From positions 682,001 to 746,000 of the forward strand of contig VWZL01001366.1 of NCBI GenBank assembly GCA_013396915.1: DNA of 64,000 nt. The letters run 5' to 3'. The DNA comes from Stercorarius parasiticus. Lineage: Eukaryota; Chordata; Aves; Charadriiformes; Stercorariidae. Made by a program: the position numbers and the translations under genes. The notes below the pieces were generated by a model that worked only from the letters and a program-made list of their open reading frames with translations, did no database searches and had not been told where the DNA came from. This document shows positions 54,701 to 64,000 of this stretch, piece by piece; position 1 is the first letter of the stretch; each line of letters begins with the position of its first letter.

Positions 54701-57700
54701 TTTTTTTAATATAAAAGAGGATAATACCTGTTCAAAGGTAAAACCAAATGGTTATTTATGTGAGAGTTGTGTATCTGGGTTTATTTAAGAGTGGGAGTAA
54801 ATAAAAGATTCTCAAATGCAAAACTAACATGGTACAATAAAATAATTTCCTTGCAAAATTTTCCAGTAAAATGATAAAACTTGTTGATTTCTAAAAAGTC
54901 TGGGTAATGCCTTGTAGTTCTTATTACTTTGGTATGCTTCAGTAATCCTTAGTAAAATAAATTCTCCTACTTTTCTTCTCCAATGATAAAGTTACATACT
55001 GAATAAACTCGATCTTTTAAGAGTCACTTAGCTTATTACCTTGTATAAATATATATTTAGAACATTTTTCCTGTCCACAGATAAGCATACTGGTGTTCAG
55101 TTGCAGCTGATAAGTGAGTTTGTTCATTCCACATCTTGTATATATTGAATAAATTTTAGAGAATCTCACTAGTTGAAGATGACAATTATTTTTCCTTTTT
55201 AGGAAAAAGGCATGTGTCTTTCTCAGCCAAAGAAAATAATAAAAAAAAAACACATTATTTTGTCATTTGGCTTTTGATTCTTTCCCCAGACATAACTCTG
55301 AAGGGCAAGAAAAAAATGGTTTGAATCCAGTAAATATAGTGCTTTCTGAAAGCGTCACATGACTTCTTTGTGATACCTGGATAGCATTGTGGTATCTCAT
55401 GATATCTGGAGTTTAACGGTTGTTAAGAGTGTGGCTGCCTCCTCCAGCATCTCCAGTGCTGGGATTCCCTTCTGCCTGTCCCATGGTGCCTATGGCTGTG
55501 GGATGTGGCTGCTGCTTTCCCCTTTGCTGGTTCAACCAGTAGCAAAGCTGAGCAGGTATCCCAGCAGGTATCTCAGTGACAGACAGGTCACCGACAGGGC
55601 CATCACACAGATTGCCGCAGACAAGGCACTGCCTTCAACAGCACCCACATAAAACATAAATATAGGCAGCCAAGTCCCCTTCTCCTTGTTGGCAGGTAGA
55701 GATAGAAGGTCACTAGGGACACACAAGTCCGGACCCCCCCACACACCCTGTTTTACATGTGACCAGTCCTTTTAACACATCTTTCTGTCCGTTCCTCCCT
55801 GTTCCCTAACCCTGCATGGTCCCTCATCAGATTGCTTAGTCCCACCAACCTCCAACATCTCAGGCCCCCAGTTTGCAAAGTCCTGTTTGCCTGCAGTTTC
55901 TTGATAGCCAACCATTTAGTGTGTCTGATGAGGTGATTATTTTTCTTATTTTTTTTTTTCTCCATTATGTTTTCCTATCAAGTTTCTGTCTGTATATTTT
56001 GTTCATGGCTTCCTCCTTTTCTTAGTATCCATTTTTACACTGGAAAAGTCATTGACCAGATACCCTTAAAGGAGCGGACACTCATATTCCACACACCCTT
56101 TACAGGTTTCATTTAGACACATTATAGCACAGAGTAGCTGTGAGGTCCTTGTGAATACACCCTCTCAAGGTTAGATAGCAGGATCAAGGAAATGCTAGCG
56201 TCTTCCCACCATTAAAATTGAGAACTTTAAACATTTTTTTTCTGATCAAGTAGCTTTGATTATTAAATAGAAGTGGAATTGGTCCATGAGTATGAAATAG
56301 TTAAGAAAATACCATCCAAGCGGATCCTGGCTTTAACAGAGGGGCCTGATGGTACAGTCATTAAAGATGAGAATATTTTTTTTCTAGAAGTTCAGTGTCT
56401 TGGAGAGTTTCACAGACCTTGGGAAGAAAGCCCCAGATTCCCATGAACTGTATGATATTTGCAATTTAAATTAAAGATAATGTTTTCAGCAGTATCACTG
56501 TATCACCGTCTTTTCAGAGACGGGCACAAGAAAAAAACCTACTCTTCTCCATCAGTGTATTCATGCGGTGTTATTTTTTGTTTTCAGTTGTGCTATTCAT
56601 TATTATACTTTAAAAGCTGTCATATTGATGTTTTTCAGGTCAAAAGGTGTGCTATGGTGGTCTCAAGCATTCTTGCTACAAGTTAGCTTATTTCCAGGAC
56701 TTGTCTAGACGTGTGGGCTTTGAGGAGGCCCGCCAAGCTTGTGAAATGGATGGTGGGGCTTTACTGAGCCTGGAAAGCGAAACTGAGCAGCAACTAATAG
56801 AAAACATGTTGCAAAACCTTACCAAATCTGGCTCCGGGATTTCTGATGGTGATTTCTGGATTGGGTTGTGGAGAAGTGGAAATGAACTAGCCACCTCAAG
56901 TCCTTGCCCCAACCTCTACAAGTGGGCAGATGGAAGTATTTCACCATTCAGGTAAGTCTGCAAAACTGGTTATTGAGGTTTCATGGAAAGAAATGGAGAG
57001 TGAAATGCCTGGCAAGTCAAGTTTTCTATAAAGAAGCTTGGAGACTTGCTGCCCCATAAAAGTTAGTAACATGACTCCTTAACTTCTCCAGACAAAGGGG
57101 AGCTGGCAACCAGGGTTTTGAATTTGAAGCTGTAAAAAGATAGCATAGCGTAGCTTCAGCCTACAATTTTCTTTGCTTCCATCTCAGGAGTTTGCCTCTG
57201 TATGGCTTTTTGGAGGTTTTTATGCCCCACACAGAGTATTTAGGATGTGGTCTGAAAGCACGCAGACAAATTCTGCAAGACTCTGGCCACCTCGAATCAG
57301 GGACCCAGCCAGCAAGTAAATTAACGCATGTTACTTAGTGTAAATGGCTCTGTTTATACCCTGTGTTTTGAAAAGCCTTTAATTTCCTGATTAAGCAAAA
57401 GGCCAGAGTAGCAGCAGCTCACAGGACTCAGGCCAAAGGGACAGGTAAGAGACGGATAGGAAGGAAAACAGGTAACAGCAGTATAGTGTTATTTCTGCAT
57501 AAGTGCTTTGACAGTTCGGATTTTTTTTTTAAGATCCAGAGGTGTGGAGCCCAGGCCCTAAACTCCTTTCACGAAGGAGTTGTGGGAAGTGCCGCATATC
57601 TTTGAAGAGGATGGGGCCATTGGAGTTGACTTGTTTTCATTGATGTAAACTCCTTCTTTGTACATTTGAACATTGATGTAAAGTTCTTCTTTGTGTACCA

Positions 57701-60700
57701 CTAGAAATTGGTATACAGATGAGCCTTCCTGTGGAAGTGAAGCCTGTGTTGTGATGTATCATCAGCCAACTGCAAACCCTGGTCTGGGAGGGCCATACCT
57801 TTATCAATGGAATGATGACAGATGCAATATGAAGCACAATTTTATCTGCAAGTATGGCCCAGGTAGGTGAAACTCAAGTTATATTTCACAGGTGGGACGC
57901 TTTCTTGGAAAAATAACTGCCACTTGTTCTGTGAAGGGATCGGTGGTACCGATTCCTTCAGTGTCTGAGTGGGTGAGCTGACATTAACAGGGAAGTATTA
58001 AATCAAATCTAGTGATAGTTTAAGCAAAAATATCTGTATCCAGTAAGAATGTTTTCAAGGCTAGCTTCGCTATCATGCATTCCCAGGTTTATTTTAATTT
58101 AATTCATTCACTAGTCATTTTGTTCTCCAAAAAGTGTATTAAGTGGCCGTTTTCTACTTTCCTTCCTCACTATCAAGTAGGATGACCAAGATATCTCTTG
58201 GTCCTACTGTAAAAAAAAAAATTTCCCTGTCCTTGTAGTTGCAGACCTCTGGCATTTTATACCAACTTACATGTGATGGCTGTTTCTAAAAGTTTTGGAT
58301 TACAGAAAGAAGTTCCAGAACAGCAAGAAGAAAATTCTGCATTCATACATGTGGATTTATAGATAGGAAAAGCAGACGCACACTAGTTCAGATGGTGACA
58401 GGAAAAGCCAGGTCTTAGGCAATTTGGCTGTACTTCCAGACATGACATAGGTTGTGTATATGTCAGTAGAGGAAACGTGAACTATAAACTAGAACTCTGT
58501 ACAAACAGAAAAAGGACATGAAACGTAAACTTTCAAGTTGAGCCTGTAACAGTTTCTGCTTTTGTGGGTACTTACAGTAAATGAAAACATGTCTTTCAGC
58601 AGGATCATGCAAATAATTTTAAATAATTTATGGTGTGTCTGCTTTTCAAAAACTAAGCTGAAAGTCAGAATGCATATGAAATCCTACTCTTAGCAGCTAT
58701 TTGACCTACCCAATTCTGCAGTTTCCTACCTGCATTCTCCATGCTCATGATCTAGCAATAATCACACTCTTTGTAGGGAACTGTCTGTCTGTAGAGATCC
58801 AGGCTATTTTATTCCTTCATTTTTGGTGGATAGATAGCTTTCTCACTGTCTAGTATCTTAATGCAGATATTAATGGCAATTAATATTGCAACAAATATTA
58901 AATACTTGGAAGGCTTGATATACCCACGCATTTCATCCTACCCCCCAAATCTGTTCTTTCTTCTAAAATTATTGGTGACTATCTCTGTTATATAGTGATC
59001 AGTTATCATCTTGGTCACACAGGCCATGCAAGGAACTGTGAAGTATACAATTTTATCACTTTTACAACTGATCACAGGTATTTTGAAATAGGAGAACACA
59101 ATAAAAATGTGTTAAGTTGTTAAAATAGCAACGTTTTTTATGTCAGAAAATGCAGGCTTGATTAAAAGGGCTCAGTTTCAAGTATATTTCATATCTTTAA
59201 AAACAAACAAATTTAAGTGAAATAATTATTCTGTAATAGTGAATTACTTACCATTCTAATTGTGACTTGTTAAAGATTTTTTTTTTCCTGAAAAAATGCC
59301 AGGTATTTTGGATTGGCAGAAAACAAAGTGATAACAGTAACAATGAAAATGAATTTATATTTCTTTCACTATGTTGAGATAGATTACTAGTTTATAATGA
59401 GGCATATAATAAGGCAAACAATATATAGGTAGATTATTATTAGGACTGACATTGTTATGCAGCTAAATAGAGTACAGCTGAATTGTAGCTATTTACTTTT
59501 CAAGCTGTTGGAATTGTGCTCTTTAGCAAAACAGACTGTTCTCCTGAAAAGTATTTTTCTATCACATGCAGAAGAGTAGATGCATAAATGCATACAAATA
59601 GTTATATGACATTTCTTTCACTGCCTGAGGAAAGTGCCACAGTGTAAGAAAATTACATTTGCTATCTAAAACCTAGTGAGACTTACAAATGACCTTTTCC
59701 CCCCCTCCCCCCAAATCACTGTAATAGCTTCAACGTCAGCCATTTGCAATACAAAATACAACCATTTTACTGGGAGTATTAAGGTGCCACATGCATATTG
59801 AATTTCACTTTGTTATCCGAGTATATTGTTTTTCACAACTTTCCTGTCTGTTTTGAGTACATGGTGTGTGATACCAGTCATAGGCCAAAACGCAGAGGTT
59901 GTAGGTGACCACGATGAAGTTACATCTAATTGCATCAGCAGCAAGTTTGGGGCAGCGCTTGTTAGGCAGTCTGACTCAAGCAGCAGCTATATTTCTGGTA
60001 GTCCCTTTCAGTTTTTTCTAAGCCCTTTTTATACTACCTCCCTTGACAGCATTTACTGTTGCAATGTTTGGTCTGGCTTTAGATCATATTGATCATTCAG
60101 CGATCTTAAATTTAATTATAGGTTGATAATTGTGACCACATTTAGTTCCTGTCCAGCTCCTGTAGGTTTGATTACGCAATCAAATTAAAAAAACTCCTCT
60201 TCTGCAGTCTAGAGTCAGCAATTCAGTTCTTTGTGCTGTTCTGATATCTTTCTTTATATATGGCCAAAAATAACCAGTTTTTATCAGAGTAGATGAAAGA
60301 ATTGCCATGGTTCTGGTAGGCTTTATTGCTTCTTTGATTTCTCCCAGCATTTTGTGTTTATCAGGACACTTGGACTGCAGGCTCATAGCACTATTATGTT
60401 AATAAGATATTATGATAAAGGAATGGTATTCAAACAATCATGCAGATTCCACTCCTATGCTCAATATGAGGTAATTAGTTCTGTAATCTTTGTAAACTTT
60501 TTGTTATAACAATATCCCTAGCAAGACTCTGCAGTACAGCTCAAAGCCATGAAGTGGTTCTCCAGTTTCTGATGTATTATGAGAAATATGATACTATCAT
60601 TCCTGTTATAATTTCACTTCTATACGTGATGCATTAGAACCCACTTCCCATGATTTGTATTGTAGGGCTGCCTGTTACAAAATCAAACTACCTGAAGCTG

Positions 60701-63545
60701 ACATCTAACCTCAAAAACTTGTGCTGCTTTGTTTTGCTTCATAGCCAATGTTCTGTAAGCATATTTTTGAAAATGCGCATAAGATTTAAATATTAATCAA
60801 GAACACTTCCTCTCATTCGTGTGCACAAATGAACCTTTGAATATGTTAGGAGTTTTATTCAGCACAAGAAATTAAGGGATTTGGTGATTTATCCAGTAAT
60901 TTAGGAGAAGCCACCAAGAATTGGAACTAGAATGAGCTATAGCCCTTTTCTAAGTATCGAAAATGTATGAACTAGAAGTGATTTGACATTAGTTTGCAAA
61001 TAGTCTTTGGTAAGGAGATTAAATGTTGAAGAATTAGTCAATTGTTGTTTTGGATAATGTATCTCTGTGATACCGCATGCAAAATAATGAAAACATCTAT
61101 TTTATTACACACATTTTTTGTTCTTTAACAATTGATTTCAAATATTGATTTAACAGATAATGTCTTAGAAAAAGAACTAGGGGACAGAGCGGAGCCAGAT
61201 CACGGTAAGAAATTTTGTAACATTGAATTGAGTTGCAATGGTAAACACATAAATATAAGGATAGCTTACAAGAACCTCCAAAATTACTCAAGTTTAACAG
61301 GCATAGTTTAGAACTGGAACATATGAAAAATGAATCCTTTAGAGAGCAATAGCTACAAATATATGGCTATTGTTCAGAATAGCACTGCTCATAATTCTTG
61401 TTCCAGATGTAATCCCAATTTTGCAATAAAATCTTTTCTACATGTTTATATCCAGCAGTTTAATCAATCCTGAAAATGTTAATTTTTCCAATATAAATTA
61501 AGATATAATTACTATTAATTTATTTAACAACATAACAGCCATATTTTGTACTCACTGTTTTCTTAAAATCACAGAATCGTAGAATCGCCTAGGTTGGAAG
61601 GGACCTTTCAGATCATCCAGTCCATCCATCAACCTAACTCTGACAAAAACCATCACTAAACCATATCACTAAGCACTACGTCTACCCATCTTTTAAAAGT
61701 CTGATATCCTTTTCAGGTATTTTTCCAACAGTGCCAGCAGGAAATCCTTATGACACAAGCAAACCAGAAGATCAGTATCATGTTATTGCAACTGAAACAG
61801 GTAACGTGTTCATATGAATTCAGTGTTCTGGTAAAAATATTAACAGTGGAGTCAGTTAAATTAATCTTTAACAGTTTCCATTATTATCAGTGGGAGGAAG
61901 CAGTCTATTTCCCCAGGAAGTGCCCTGAAAAAGTATACTTTTGAATAACACTTCAAGAGTTTTAGTCAGTCTTTTTTGTAACTGTGGAAACAAATTATTT
62001 CCATATCTCCCCAAACTCTGGTCCAAATCTACAGTTTAACAGTCCGTGAAATTGCACCATTGTCTCTGACCCCGGTGACTCTCTGTCAAGATGCAAGATT
62101 TCAACAGCGTTCACCCAGCTGTGGAGTGTCACCTTCTAGGCTGTGGTAACCAATGCCTTGTCTCTCTCCAACTCCTCCCCACCTCTTCCCCAATCTGTGT
62201 AACAAACATATGGTGCATACATTGTCTTTTATATCTGATACCCGGGCTCACAAAAATGGCACAAATGAATATTTTCTAACAGGTAGGGCACAAATCTTTC
62301 AGTTATCTGCAGAATAAGCACTGTGACATAGCTCCCCCAAGTAGCCTGTGTTTTAAGGAGTACCACATGCCAAAGGGAGTTAAGGGCTTTGCTGAGATTT
62401 CTAGCAGAGACAGCTCTTGGTATTTTGAAAATGGATACCCACTGCTGTAATGCTCCTAGCTACTTCATTTTGCAATTTATGTCCTTAACAGAGTCCTGTG
62501 GTTCATGAAGAGTTGTAGCATGGCCTTAATTCAAGGAATTTAACATCTCTGAGGAGCAGCTCAGGATTTTACAGGATTGCAGTATGGGATTATGGAAAAC
62601 TGGCACTCCCTTTCCACTCTTGTTGGCTGGATTTGAGCCATTTTCCTGTTGTTTGTAACTCTAGAGGAATGAATATACTAATGAACTAGTTTTTGAAATC
62701 AATAATACTGTTTATACAAACCATGCAAAGACTCTGTATCTAAAACTCATAAACGAACCCAATCTGAATATTCACATGTATTCTTGCTAGTGAAAATATG
62801 TTCAAAAGAGGACAATAGGTAAGAAAGTCCCCGCAATTTGTACGTTAAATGTATACTGTTATAAAACATGGGCATATAGTTACTGAAAAACTGGCAGACC
62901 TGTTCTGGAAGTTGTAGACCCCATCCTCTATTCCAGGTAGATAATAGTCTCAGCTTGTATGTTTTCCCACTCCTTTTGCCCAGACACCTGCAGGGGAGCA
63001 CCTTTAGCTCTTTCCTCGTTAGTCAATGAAAGTGTACCTTTGCCTTTTAAGGGGAATGAGGACACAAGAGCTGGGTTTGTTCCTTTTGTGGTCCTGCATG
63101 TGTGGAATTCCAACATGCAAGGGCAACTGAGTAGACAGGTTATATGGCCTGTAAAAATAATAGGCTGTGAAATGTACTCGCTTTAAATATTTGAGTTTTC
63201 AGTTACAAATTTGGAAGTGTCAGAGTTTAAGTCCTTAAGATATGTTTTGGACATTGCTGGAGAAGTGCTATTTTATTCTTGGTATTGCTGAGTCATCTTT
63301 TGGAGCTCTTCCTATAGAAGAAATTTGTAAGTGTTCTTTTGTGTAACTTAATGTGTTTCTGATATTTTAATCCAGATTTTTACTCATGTGCTTAAGAATA
63401 TTTCAACATGGGAGACATTAATGAGAACTTTTTGGTTTGTAGGTATAATTCCAAATCTAATTTACGTCGTAATACCCACTATACCATTACTGCTGTTGAT
63501 ATTGGTGGCTTTTGGGACTTGCTGTTTCCAGATGCTTCATAAAAG
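36739..63545 (+). CDS. CHODL: CHODL, chondrolectin (C-type lectin membrane protein), spliced, incomplete at both ends
   Basis: The gene encodes a type I membrane protein with an extracellular C-type lectin-like domain, a short stalk, one transmembrane helix and a short tail. In vertebrates chondrolectin is linked to muscle, cartilage and motor neuron axon growth. Coding segments seen are 36739-36778, 56639-56951, 57705-57862, 61157-61204 (optional), 61717-61800 and 63443-63545. All borders are AG/GT and intron phases run 1, 2, 1, 1, 1, 2, so the frame stays open throughout. The domain residues and the transmembrane segment closely match human CHODL as I recall it. Omitting the 48-nt exon gives 232 residues, exactly human length minus 13 N-terminal residues (lost at an N) and about 28 C-terminal residues (beyond the window). 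Intron 1 is about 19.9 kb. The identification is firm; the start codon and stop codon are not in this sequence. Confidence 0.96.
38627..38667. other. Assembly gap, 41 N
   Basis: Forty-one consecutive N bases lie in CHODL intron 1. The flanks (gagaac on the left, ccccagac on the right) do not repeat each other, so no false duplication is visible here. No coding sequence seems affected. Confidence 0.98.
42088..42498 (-). repeat. 3' LTR of the ERVL copy
   Basis: It begins tgttgtggtttagcc on the plus strand and ends near ccaggaca. It shares long blocks with 45470-45735 (for example around 'actgagcatggcatca' and 'cagctccttgtgaaaatta'). This is the more complete of the two LTRs. Confidence 0.8.
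42585..42622. repeat. TA/TG simple repeat inside the ERVL copy
   Basis: Alternating tatatatgtgtgtgtatata and tatatacacagacaca, a low-complexity tract in the internal region next to the 3' LTR. Confidence 0.8.
43520..43864 (-). pseudogene. ERVL pol remnant, integrase N-terminal and early core region
   Basis: The frame of 114 codons shows a degraded zinc-binding region (HDTSDH, with the cysteine pair eroded) and the first catalytic aspartate in QIDYITLPQ. The frame closes before the remaining core acidic residues. Further integrase-like sequence continues in pieces toward 43060. It is inactive. Confidence 0.75.
43868..44164 (-). pseudogene. ERVL pol remnant, RNase H region
   Basis: An open frame of 98 codons resembles the C-terminal part of retroviral RNase H, with a TDSW segment and a HVDAHV segment typical of the fold's active-site surroundings. 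It stops at an in-frame stop just before the integrase-like frame. Upstream sequence of the same domain runs on in broken form to about 44300. It is a dead fragment. Confidence 0.75.
44616..45140 (-). pseudogene. ERVL internal remnants, probably gag/pol-derived
   Basis: Two short frames (44616-44807 and 44946-45140) lie upstream of the RNase H fragment on the same strand, and both are broken. Their position suggests they come from the element's coding part; I cannot assign a domain with confidence. Confidence 0.45.
45470..45735 (-). repeat. 5' LTR of the ERVL copy, inner end deleted
   Basis: It matches the other LTR from 'gataaaggcag' to its outer end near ccagggcca. About 115 bp corresponding to the inner (U5-side) end of the other LTR are missing, replaced by unrelated sequence, so no primer-binding site can be identified next to it. 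Confidence 0.75.
54212..54260. repeat. Short tandem duplication in CHODL intron 1
   Basis: The unit 'ttcagagatac' plus a T run plus 'ga' occurs twice in a row. Replication slippage is the simplest explanation. Confidence 0.85.
55390..55970. other. GC-richer block in CHODL intron 1, origin unknown
   Basis: About 1 kb before exon 2 the base composition shifts to GC-richer text with many CC and CAG runs, ending at a T-rich run (55945-55960). It could be an old retroelement remnant. I recognise no family and no coding capacity. Confidence 0.35.
56639..56951 (+). CDS. CHODL: CHODL exon 2, N-terminal half of the C-type lectin domain
   Basis: The acceptor is tttttcag and the donor gtaagt; the exon opens with the last two bases of a Gly codon and ends two bases into an Arg codon. 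It encodes QKVCYGG, the first cysteine pair (C-x6-C: CYGGLKHSC), the helix residues around FEEARQACEMDGGALLSL, and the core WIGL motif of C-type lectins. An N-glycosylation sequon (NLT) follows the second helix. The text is very close to human CHODL (for example ISDGDFWIGLWR). A shorter upstream in-frame Met exists but the splice acceptor and family alignment make this an internal exon. Confidence 0.97.
56952..57704 (+). other. CHODL: CHODL intron 2, with a 33-bp tandem duplication at its 3' end
   Basis: The intron runs from gtaagt to ctag. Near its 3' end a unit starting cattgatgtaaa and ending in a T-rich run occurs twice in a row (57638-57670 and 57671-57703), with a few differences. The second copy supplies the polypyrimidine tract and AG used by exon 3. 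Confidence 0.85.
57705..57862 (+). CDS. CHODL: CHODL exon 3, C-terminal half of the C-type lectin domain
   Basis: The exon follows the acceptor ctag and ends at the donor gtaggt, phase 2 in and phase 1 out. It encodes NWYTDEPSCGSEACVVMYH, then a proline- and glycine-rich long loop (QPTANPGLGG), YLYQWNDDRCNMKHNFICKY. The WND motif of the calcium site is present, but the usual EPN/QPD sugar-selecting triplet reads EPS, as in human CHODL. Classical mannose or galactose binding is therefore doubtful. The cysteines complete the two conserved lectin disulfides. The acceptor lies in the second copy of a 33-bp tandem duplication. Confidence 0.97.
61157..61204 (+). CDS. CHODL: Candidate CHODL cassette exon, 16-residue stalk insert
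   Basis: A 48-nt segment lies between an acceptor (tttaacag) and a good donor (gtaagaaa). Both flanks are phase 1, so it can be included or skipped without shifting frame. It encodes D N V L E K E L G D R A E P D H, an acidic, polar stretch that would lengthen the stalk between the lectin domain and the membrane. Human canonical CHODL has no equivalent and its length is matched without it. The polypyrimidine tract is only moderate (ttttttgttctttaac about 20 bases upstream). It may be a lineage-specific or alternative exon, or a chance splice-site pair. Confidence 0.5.
61567..61693 (-). mobile_element. CR1 LINE 3'-end fragment
   Basis: The plus strand reads aatcacagaatcgtagaatcgcctaggttggaagggacc and goes on with 'tcatccagtccatcc', the reverse complement of a CR1 3' end with its short terminal repeats. 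Only about 125 bp remain. It ends roughly 25 bp before the acceptor of the CHODL stalk exon. Confidence 0.9.
61717..61800 (+). CDS. CHODL: CHODL stalk exon
   Basis: The acceptor is ccttttcag and the donor gtaacg; 84 nt, phase 1 on both sides. It encodes IFPTVPAGNPYDTSKPEDQY followed by HVIATET, aligning with the human INPTAPVEKPYLTNQPGDTHQ stalk. The segment is proline-rich and without cysteines, as expected for a spacer. Because it is symmetric, skipping it would also keep the frame. A CR1 remnant ends only about 25 bases before the exon. Confidence 0.93.
61801..63442 (+). other. CHODL: CHODL intron before the transmembrane exon
   Basis: The intron runs from gtaacg to tttgtag. Nothing beyond unique intronic sequence was recognised. 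Small open frames on both strands at 62750-63190 look like chance. Confidence 0.85.
63443..63545 (+). CDS. CHODL: CHODL transmembrane exon
   Basis: The acceptor is tttgtag and the donor gtaaag; phase 1 in, phase 2 out. It encodes IIPNLIYVVIPTIPLLLL followed by ILVAFGTCCFQMLHK, nearly identical to human CHODL. The long hydrophobic run is the single membrane helix; CC at its inner end is a possible palmitoylation site (inference). The final exon, with the cytoplasmic tail and stop, is not in the window. If the following intron were retained, the frame would stop at once (K R stop), giving an almost tailless protein. Confidence 0.96.
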
Positions 63546-64000
63546 GTAAAGTATACTAACCCAAAATGGTCTTATAATGCAGAATTCATGTTTCCATTGG
63601 CAAGCTATTCATACTGAAGGACTGCTTACATCTGTCCCCATATATGCAATTAAGCATCTTTTCATCTGGTAAATCCAAGTCGTTTACAGCTGAGCATTCA
63701 CCATCAGGCTTTTCCACAACGCACTGAAATAGTTCCAGGTTTCTCAAAGTATATTGCTACTAGGACTTCATCTCTTTCTGAAGAAGGTATCTTTGCTGAC
63801 CATTTGATAGGCTGAGCTACTGGCAGCACTTTTACTTTACCTCTTCCATCATTATTAGCACCTACACAGCACCTGGGGTTTGGGGAATAACACTGGGGTC
63901 CTCACTGATAGAGGGCAAACTCAAGAACTCACCTGTTTCTGACCAAAAGTGCAGTTTGTTTGAAGGATAAACCCAAGGGGTCAGCAGCTGTTTAATGCTG
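63546..64000 (+). other. CHODL: CHODL intron leading to the last exon (cut by window edge)
   Basis: The donor gtaaag starts an intron whose acceptor is beyond the window. No recognisable tail-coding exon (human SKGRTKTSPNQS region) is seen in these 455 bases. Confidence 0.8.

Larger units (their letters stand above)
36779..56638 (+). other. CHODL: CHODL intron 1
   Basis: The intron runs from the donor gtgagt to the acceptor tttttcag and interrupts a glycine codon (phase 1). Its first 330 bases belong to the CpG island. It contains a 41-N gap, an antisense ERVL provirus (42088-45735), AT-rich unique sequence, simple repeats and a GC-richer block at 55390-55970. No internal exon is supported. 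Reading frames of 60-100 codons are scattered through it at chance level. Confidence 0.9.
57863..61716 (+). other. CHODL: CHODL introns between exon 3 and the stalk exon
   Basis: This is mostly AT-rich unique sequence. It contains the candidate 48-nt exon (61157-61204) and a CR1 remnant (61567-61693). A short frame at 59826-60092 has no recognised match and no splice logic, so it is not called. Confidence 0.85.

Overview
This window is animal nuclear DNA, most likely from a bird. It is AT-rich, has no dense coding, and carries several CR1 LINE fragments read from the minus strand (the 'AATCATAGAATCATAGAA' type 3' end). It also holds avian ERVL-type LTR sequences and one spliced, single-copy vertebrate gene. 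Species or order cannot be fixed from the sequence. Three assembly gaps (single N at 9106 and 36738, 41 N at 38627-38667) point to a short-read-style draft.

The gene is CHODL (chondrolectin), a type I membrane C-type lectin, on the plus strand. Exon 1 lies in a CpG island (about 36440-37110) and is broken by the N at 36738. Exons follow at 56639-56951 and 57705-57862 (the lectin domain), 61157-61204 (a 48-nt candidate cassette exon), 61717-61800 (stalk) and 63443-63545 (transmembrane segment). The last coding exon, with the cytoplasmic tail, is beyond the right edge. Every junction has AG/GT borders and matching phase. Without the cassette exon the window encodes 232 residues; adding the 13 missing at the start and about 28 in the absent exon gives the 273 residues of human CHODL.

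Layout: 1-8.2 kb is unannotated DNA with a solo LTR (3.7-4.4 kb) and two diverged copies of an unknown GC-rich repeat (2.6 and 3.4 kb). 8.2-10.9 kb is an old CR1 with a younger CR1 nested inside and a 528-bp probable false duplication at an N. 14.3-15.3 kb is another CR1. 24.9-25.3 kb and 30.8-31.2 kb are two LTR-like copies in opposite orientation. 36.4-37.1 kb is the CpG island. 36.8-56.6 kb is CHODL intron 1, with an antisense, decayed ERVL provirus at 42.1-45.7 kb. 56.6-63.5 kb holds the downstream CHODL exons, with a CR1 remnant just before the stalk exon.

I found no new defence, mobile or metabolic system. The points most worth a second look are the CHODL cassette exon, the gap that removes the CHODL start codon, and the false duplication at 8.6-9.6 kb.
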